Positions 14,988 to 18,961 of a DNA stretch of 18,961 nt are shown piece by piece (positions within the stretch are counted from its first letter, which is position 1; every line of letters begins with the position of its first letter). Both the position numbers and the translations under genes were made by a program. The stretch covers positions 3,461-22,421 of the forward strand of contig DAYE01000074.1 of the NCBI GenBank assembly GCA_002506745.1, written 5' to 3'. The notes beneath the pieces are model-generated. The model ran no database searches, was not told the origin of the DNA, and saw only the letters and a list, made by a program, of their open reading frames with translations. The stretch comes from Euryarchaeota archaeon UBA33. GTDB taxonomy: Archaea > Thermoplasmatota > E2 > DHVEG-1.

Positions 14988-15928
14988 TATTTCTTCAACC
15001 ATCCTGGATTTCGCTTGTTGCCATTGGCATCATGGTAGGGACACTCGTCGTTGCTTTTCTAAAAAAGATATCACTTACCTATTCGATAATTATCGCGAAT
15101 TTCTTTGTCTTCCTCATTAGTCTGTTCTTTCGTACTCAGATCATCAACGAACTTGGGTTTCGACCAATCTATCTTTCTTTACAGATGTTCCCGAACGTGT
15201 ACACCTTATTTACCTCCATGTTCGTTCATAGTGATTTTTTACATATTCTTGGGAACATGTTTGTGTTCTTTTTCATGGGTATCGCCTTCGAACAACGGGT
15301 GGGACCAAAGAAATTCCTCCTTATCTACCTGATCACTGGAGTCTGCGGTGCTCTTACACATTCTCTGCTGAACATCGACTCGATGATTCCTCTGATTGGT
15401 GCCTCTGGAGCGATTTTTGGTATCCTTGGGGCGTTTGCCTATGCATACCCCAGAGATGAGATTGTCATGCCTGTCCCCATCGGCATCATGTTTATCATGC
15501 GCATCAAGGTCATCTATGCTACTATTCTCTTTGCTGTCTTTGAGACCGTCATCGTGATGTTTTCCGTGCAGGACAGCACCGCTCATTTCGCACACCTTGG
15601 GGGACTCGCCAGCGGGGTTATCCTTGCAGCAATACTGTTGAGGCACCGGACAGACAAACAGACACAAACGACAAGCATCAGTCCACTGGATTATATGCAA
15701 ATTAAAAAAGATGACACGATTGATTTTTCACATCTGACAAAACTGGTGAAGACCTCTGAGGAGAAAAAAATACTCCAACGCATCGAAAAGGAAAACGTCC
15801 TTCAAGTACGAAACATGTGGCTTGAGCATTTTCTTGAGAAGGTCACCTGCCCTGTCTGTAACAGACCATTGAACCATTTGAACAGGAAAATCTGGTGCGA
15901 GCAGGATCATTTCCAGACCGATTTTTAA
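14978..15928 (+). CDS. Rhomboid-family intramembrane serine protease with C-terminal zinc-knuckle-like tail (316 aa)
   Basis: Rhomboids cut membrane helices within the bilayer. Seen here: HSDFLHILGNMFVFFFMG (the HxxxNM motif of TM2), LIGASGAIFGILGA with catalytic Ser143, and AHFAHLGGLASG with catalytic His206. Six or more hydrophobic helices span residues ~1-225. The C-terminal cytoplasmic part (~226-316) is polar and helical and ends with CX2C-X12-CX3H (CPVCNRPLNHLN, then WCEQDHF), a possible zinc site. ATG 14978, with GGAG 9 bases upstream, lies in the last codons of the LTD-PLD gene (10-base overlap), so the two are translationally linked. Its stop overlaps by 4 bases the stop of the convergent presenilin-like gene. 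The neighbour's C-terminal TM is a plausible substrate. Confidence 0.92.
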   Translation: MDVVFLQPSWISLVAIGIMVGTLVVAFLKKISLTYSIIIANFFVFLISLFFRTQIINELGFRPIYLSLQMFPNVYTLFTSMFVHSDFLHILGNMFVFFFMGIAFEQRVGPKKFLLIYLITGVCGALTHSLLNIDSMIPLIGASGAIFGILGAFAYAYPRDEIVMPVPIGIMFIMRIKVIYATILFAVFETVIVMFSVQDSTAHFAHLGGLASGVILAAILLRHRTDKQTQTTSISPLDYMQIKKDDTIDFSHLTKLVKTSEEKKILQRIEKENVLQVRNMWLEHFLEKVTCPVCNRPLNHLNRKIWCEQDHFQTDF

Positions 15929-16827
15929 AAACCAAGTCCTGCAAAGGTCCCAAATAAGACATAACTGGAAATGAGGTACCCAAGGATCGCGCCGCTACAG
16001 AGCAATGGCAGCCCGGCCTGTGGTTTTCCTTTTATCACAAACGTCATAAGCACCAGGAAACCAACCAAGGTGCCACCAAGAACCGAGAGGGCGACCGGTA
16101 ATCCATTTGGTATGTTATGATAAGCGGCAACAACAAGGATGCCTGGCATGACGATATCCCCAAGCCCCATGAAAAAAGCGTCCCGCTCCTCATTTTCCTT
16201 TAGTTTCTCCTTTAAGGTTTTTGTTTCTTTAATCAATGAATAGCGTCGTATTTTTGGGACCACGAGCAACACGGGTAATTTGAGGTCCATGACAGTATCC
16301 GCAAGGTCGATCATGTGTTTTGTCTTGTAGACCGATATCGCATCGTACAGGGCCAAGACAACAAGAAGGATGATGACAAGCAAGATGCTTAAGGATATAC
16401 CGAAGATGGCGATCGCACCCGCCCCCACGATCACTCCGCACAGATCGATAACGTACCATTCAGGATATTTGTAGAGTGCCACAACAAGGGCAATCGCGAT
16501 AATGAGAGAAACAACAAGGGAAAGGATATCAGATAAGAAACCGAACAAAGGAATAAAAATAAAAAAAGCGGTGTATCCAATCGCAAATAAAATGATGGCT
16601 TGGATCACCTGTTTTTTCCAATACCGTGCGATAATGAGAATAATGACTGTCATGATGATGATGATCGCGAAGATATAGATGACATTGACCGGGTCGCTTG
16701 CATCTTCAAACGTTGGTTGGAAGAGGTTTTTAATCAATAACGCAAACCCATCGATGACGACAAAGAAACATCCCATGATGCAGATGGGTAAGATCATTTT
16801 TTTCTCAGATTCTCGCTCACCGTTCAT
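15925..16827 (-). CDS. Presenilin/signal-peptide-peptidase-like aspartyl protease, archaeal (300 aa)
   Basis: This intramembrane aspartyl protease family (A22, archaeal PSH-like) is recognised by two catalytic aspartates in adjacent helices: Asp162 in LALYDAISVYK (YD motif) and Asp224 in FFMGLGDIVMPG (GxGD motif). A PAL-like motif (AGLPLL, ~275-280) follows in the penultimate helix. About nine hydrophobic helices fill the 300 residues, the usual length for archaeal members. A basic cytoplasmic loop (~185-215) lies between the two catalytic helices. ATG 16827 has GAGGT five bases upstream; MNGERESEKK before the first helix is polar. It probably clears remnant signal peptides or regulates membrane proteins. 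The gene converges with the rhomboid gene (stops overlap by 4 bases). Confidence 0.9.
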   Translation of the reverse strand: MNGERESEKKMILPICIMGCFFVVIDGFALLIKNLFQPTFEDASDPVNVIYIFAIIIIMTVIILIIARYWKKQVIQAIILFAIGYTAFFIFIPLFGFLSDILSLVVSLIIAIALVVALYKYPEWYVIDLCGVIVGAGAIAIFGISLSILLVIILLVVLALYDAISVYKTKHMIDLADTVMDLKLPVLLVVPKIRRYSLIKETKTLKEKLKENEERDAFFMGLGDIVMPGILVVAAYHNIPNGLPVALSVLGGTLVGFLVLMTFVIKGKPQAGLPLLCSGAILGYLISSYVLFGTFAGLGF

Positions 16828-16850
16828 TAGTACCTCAGAATGAATTATTC

Positions 16851-16860
16851 CTTTTTATAG
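16851..16860 (-). promoter_or_regulatory. TATA-like element of the presenilin-like gene
   Basis: Minus strand CTATAAAAAG, 24-33 bases before ATG 16827. It would give a very short leader. A second A/T-rich box (TTTTTTAAAAAA, around 16868-16880) would give a leader of ~20 bases that fits the GAGGT ribosome site better. Confidence 0.4.
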
Positions 16861-16944
16861 GGTTTGTTTTTTAAAAAATGAATGTTTCAGCATATCTTTG
16901 TCTCCCTCCAGCTTCTTGATTGCGAAAATTTTCTAGGAAAAAAT

Positions 16945-16964
16945 ATTGTAACAAAAGTTACAAT
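16945..16964. promoter_or_regulatory. Perfect 8-bp inverted repeat, operator-like
   Basis: ATTGTAAC-AAAA-GTTACAAT is an exact dyad with 8-base arms. It lies 17 bases before the TATA box of the PKD protein gene (16983-16991) and also in the divergent region of the presenilin-like gene. It is a fitting site for a dimeric winged-helix regulator acting on one or both genes. Confidence 0.55.
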
Positions 16965-16982
16965 TAAATTCCAATAAAATGA

Positions 16983-16991
16983 TTTAAATAC
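16983..16991 (+). promoter_or_regulatory. TATA box of the PKD protein gene
   Basis: TTTAAATAC. The expected transcription start, near 17010-17015, lies after GTG 16998, so that codon cannot be the translation start if this promoter is the one used. Confidence 0.5.
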
Positions 16992-17027
16992 ATCCAAGTG
17001 ATATTGATTCCACAAGAATTATCAAAG

Positions 17028-17034
17028 GGAGGAG
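17028..17034 (+). promoter_or_regulatory. Ribosome-binding site that decides the start
   Basis: GGAGGAG-type sequence (GGGAGGAG within 17027-17034), 5-6 bases before the in-frame ATT at 17040. No ATG, GTG or TTG lies at a usable distance in this frame. Confidence 0.6.
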
Positions 17035-17039
17035 TACCC

Positions 17040-18407
17040 ATTTTAAAAGAAAGAGGAAGGAAAAAAAATATTTTAAAAAATATAAGTACGCTGGTGATCG
17101 TCTGTGTTCTCATCTGTTGTAGTTTTTCTGCGTTAACAAGTACCGCAAAGCAAAAGAGCACCATTTCAACACCCTCATCAAAGGCGATGAGTTCGCAAGT
17201 ATCATCAGAAACAGATTTTCTCCTTTTGGAGGAAAATTTTACTGATGGACACATGCCACCGGAAGGTGACTCGGGAGCTTGGACGCTCCAACAAACGAAC
17301 GCTGATGAGACCTGGTACCTCGACACAACGGTTCCCTATACCAAACCATACTGCGGCACCGTACATCGTGCGGAAAGTGAAGACCTGCAAGATGAATGGC
17401 TCATCAGCCCAAGCCTCAATTTCAACAGCACTCCGAAATACAAAAGCATCTCGCTTCGTTTCCAGTGGTACACCTGTTATTATGTCACAATATGGAAACG
17501 TTACGTCGAATTCAACATCAGTATATCAACAGATGGAGGAGCGAACTGGACAACGGTCTGGAGTTTTGATGATATGAGCATGGGTACGCCACCAAATCCT
17601 TTCACAGACTGGAAATGGCATGACTCAAATTATCTTGATCAAAAGCCCATTGACTTATCGACGTATATAGGAGAAAAAAACGTGCTGATTGCCTTCCAAT
17701 ACCGTAGTAACACAACAGCCTCAGCAGAGGAACAGGAATTCAGCATCGACGATATCAAAGTGATTGCTACCGGTGTAGGAGGGACATTCATAGCTAACGC
17801 CGGAGGTCCGTATAGTTGGTGGTGGCCGATGCAATACAAATATATGCCGAATGGCGTACGATTCCACGGGAATGTGACAAACGGGACAGTATTGACACAA
17901 TATCAATGGGATTTCGGCGATGGCAATACCTCATTTTCCATGCCGTTAAACTCGGACCCCATCAATTTCTATAACGAAATAGGGGTCTTCAACATCACCT
18001 TAACGGTAAAAGATCCCTCATTTACGCCTCCTCGCATCAACATCTCCCGTACAACTCTGACGCTGTTCTTACTCAAACCACCAGCAGTAAACATCACGAT
18101 GCCAAAGCTTTCTCTGGGCATAAAATCAACCATCAATAATATGGGAGAATACAACGCGACCTTTGTACAATGGATGATAAATATCTCCTGGGGCCCGTTA
18201 CAGTTACGGGAGAAGACCATCGCAAATGGGACGATAGAGAACATCCAGGCAGAGACTTCTGAGACCATTCAAAGTGCAAGCTATGTCTTCGGAATGGGCC
18301 GTATACATATCATCGTGTCAGTCTACCCAGAGAACCAACCCGGTCTTATCAAGGTATTTAACGGTTTTAAGTTCGGGCCGCTGGTCCTCGTATCTCTCGT
18401 GGCATAA
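17040..18407 (+). CDS. Secreted jelly-roll (MAM-like) plus PKD-domain surface protein (455 aa)
   Basis: After a basic N-terminus (KERGRKKN) comes a signal peptide core (STLVIVCVLICCSFSALTST). Next is a beta-sandwich domain (~60-250) that begins with LLEENFTDGHMPPEGDSGAW and has ESEDLQDEWLISPSLNFN and the closing EEQEFSIDDIKVIA, the pattern of cleaved-adhesin/MAM-like modules. A PKD domain follows (~255-345: ANAGGPYS, YQWDFGDGNTS, FNITLTVKD). The last ~110 residues are beta-rich with many sequons and no membrane anchor. It probably acts in binding or as an accessory surface protein; no enzyme motif was seen. The start is uncertain: ATT 17040 is preferred (see the ribosome site), with GTG 16998 as the textbook alternative, giving 469 aa. 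Confidence 0.78.
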   Translation: MLKERGRKKNILKNISTLVIVCVLICCSFSALTSTAKQKSTISTPSSKAMSSQVSSETDFLLLEENFTDGHMPPEGDSGAWTLQQTNADETWYLDTTVPYTKPYCGTVHRAESEDLQDEWLISPSLNFNSTPKYKSISLRFQWYTCYYVTIWKRYVEFNISISTDGGANWTTVWSFDDMSMGTPPNPFTDWKWHDSNYLDQKPIDLSTYIGEKNVLIAFQYRSNTTASAEEQEFSIDDIKVIATGVGGTFIANAGGPYSWWWPMQYKYMPNGVRFHGNVTNGTVLTQYQWDFGDGNTSFSMPLNSDPINFYNEIGVFNITLTVKDPSFTPPRINISRTTLTLFLLKPPAVNITMPKLSLGIKSTINNMGEYNATFVQWMINISWGPLQLREKTIANGTIENIQAETSETIQSASYVFGMGRIHIIVSVYPENQPGLIKVFNGFKFGPLVLVSLVA

Positions 18408-18441
18408 CCGGCAGAAGAAACACCAAAGACAACCATCTTCG

Positions 18442-18474
18442 CCTCCCTCTTTTTTATTTTTTTATTGAAAAAAA
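18442..18474. terminator. Bidirectional T/A-rich terminator region between convergent genes
   Basis: CTTTTTTATTTTTTTATTG on the + strand serves the PKD gene. The A-run just after it (GAAAAAAAC) reads as GTTTTTTTC on the minus strand and can end the ThiC transcript. There is no strong stem. Confidence 0.45.
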
Positions 18475-18508
18475 CTATTCAACCATTATGGCGAGGTCAT
18501 CGGATTGT

Positions 18509-18961
18509 TCATTTGTTTTTCAAATATTTTTTGACCATCTCAAGAGCACACAGATTCCCGCACATCGAACATGCGTTCGTATCCTCCGAAGGCGACCGAT
18601 TCGCTCGATACTCCTTTGCCCTCGTAGGATCGATACAAAGTTTGAACATTTTCTCCCAGTCAAGATTCTCCCGCGCTGCGCTAAACGAGACGTCAACATC
18701 CCTGTCAATCCCTCGGGCAAGATCAGCAGCATGCGCAGCGATCCGTGTGGCGATTACCCCATCACGGACATCCTGTTTATCAGGGAGGCACAGATGCTCC
18801 GCGGGTGTCACATAACATAGAAAATCAGCACCACAGAACCCAGCAAACGCCCCCCCAATACCCCCGACAAAATGATCATACCCCGGAGCAATATCAGTTA
18901 CTAACGGGCCAAGAACAAAATACGGCGCTTCATTCGTCACCGTCTTCATCACCTGGATGTT
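18509..18961 (-). CDS. thiC: Phosphomethylpyrimidine synthase ThiC, C-terminal part (cut by window edge)
   Basis: ThiC is a radical-SAM enzyme that turns aminoimidazole ribotide into the pyrimidine of thiamine. The open frame continues through the right edge (codons up to 18961); the ATG at 18952 is internal. Visible conserved stretches: APYFVLGPLVTDIAPGYDH (active-site TDIAPGYDH), GGAFAGFCGADFLCYVTPAEHL, LPDKQDVRDGVIA, the LARG..RD segment and the C-terminal cluster motif ACSMCGNLCA. The cluster spacing here is CX2CX3C, one residue shorter than the CX2CX4C of long bacterial ThiC; I believe short archaeal/clostridial forms share this, but could not check. The gene ends at TGA 18509-18511, convergent with the PKD gene. 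Confidence 0.93.
   Translation of the reverse strand, partial: NIQVMKTVTNEAPYFVLGPLVTDIAPGYDHFVGGIGGAFAGFCGADFLCYVTPAEHLCLPDKQDVRDGVIATRIAAHAADLARGIDRDVDVSFSAARENLDWEKMFKLCIDPTRAKEYRANRSPSEDTNACSMCGNLCALEMVKKYLKNK

Noticed and set aside
15239..15700. 153-codon minus-strand frame inside the rhomboid gene
   Set aside because: It is a shadow of the rhomboid frame, which has all catalytic motifs. The peptide is Asp/His-rich and unlike a real protein.
18509..18580. Shortened CX2CX3C cluster motif in ThiC as a possible mutation
   Set aside because: The surrounding motif is clean and the frame intact. A one-residue shorter spacing is probably a subfamily trait of short ThiC proteins, to be confirmed by alignment.

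Overview
The window looks like chromosomal DNA of an anaerobic, heterotrophic archaeon, most likely in or near Thermoplasmatota (for example the sediment Marine Benthic Group D/Thermoprofundales type). This assignment is inferred, not proven. The reasons are archaeal-style TATA boxes 25-45 bases before genes, many TTG/GTG starts, a GTP-type PEP carboxykinase, an archaeal presenilin-like protease, a membrane-tethered winged-helix regulator of archaeal type, and a secreted gingipain-like (C25) protease with PKD, lamin-tail and beta-helix surface proteins.

Layout. 1-158: end of a + strand gene of unknown function. 229-2183 (minus): a membrane-tethered winged-helix regulator, a secreted helical protein very rich in N-glycosylation sequons with His-rich ends, and a small lipobox-free secreted protein. 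2356-2601 (minus): a two-TM small protein. 2710-4164 (minus): a PurF-like phosphoribosyltransferase that keeps its PRPP loop and four putative Fe-S cysteines but has Ser in place of the glutaminase nucleophile Cys. 4450-5955 (+): a tightly overlapping three-gene operon of unknown membrane proteins. 6045-7940 (+): PEPCK. 8186-9097 (+): a secreted right-handed beta-helix protein.

9182-12485 is the most unusual part. A C25 peptidase gene (minus) lies between two ~79-bp direct repeats, each ending in a copy of the 5' end of a tRNA. A PH-like-domain gene follows, and then comes the intact tRNA-Cys(GCA) at 12415-12485, whose upstream region resembles the repeats. This looks like repeated duplication or gene capture at a tRNA gene.

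12519-16827: a surface-anchored protein with two lamin-tail domains and two phospholipase-D-like domains starts 33 bases after the tRNA. It overlaps a rhomboid protease with a C-terminal zinc-knuckle-like tail. A presenilin/SPP-like aspartyl protease converges on the rhomboid with a 4-base overlap. 17040-18407: a secreted jelly-roll plus PKD protein, apparently started at ATT behind a perfect Shine-Dalgarno, with a palindromic operator-like site upstream. 18509-18961: C-terminal part of ThiC (thiamine pyrimidine synthesis) on the minus strand.

Taken together, the window pairs central metabolism (PEPCK, ThiC, PurF-like) with a large investment in extracytoplasmic proteins and their proteolysis. 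No CRISPR array, transposase, integrase or rRNA was seen.
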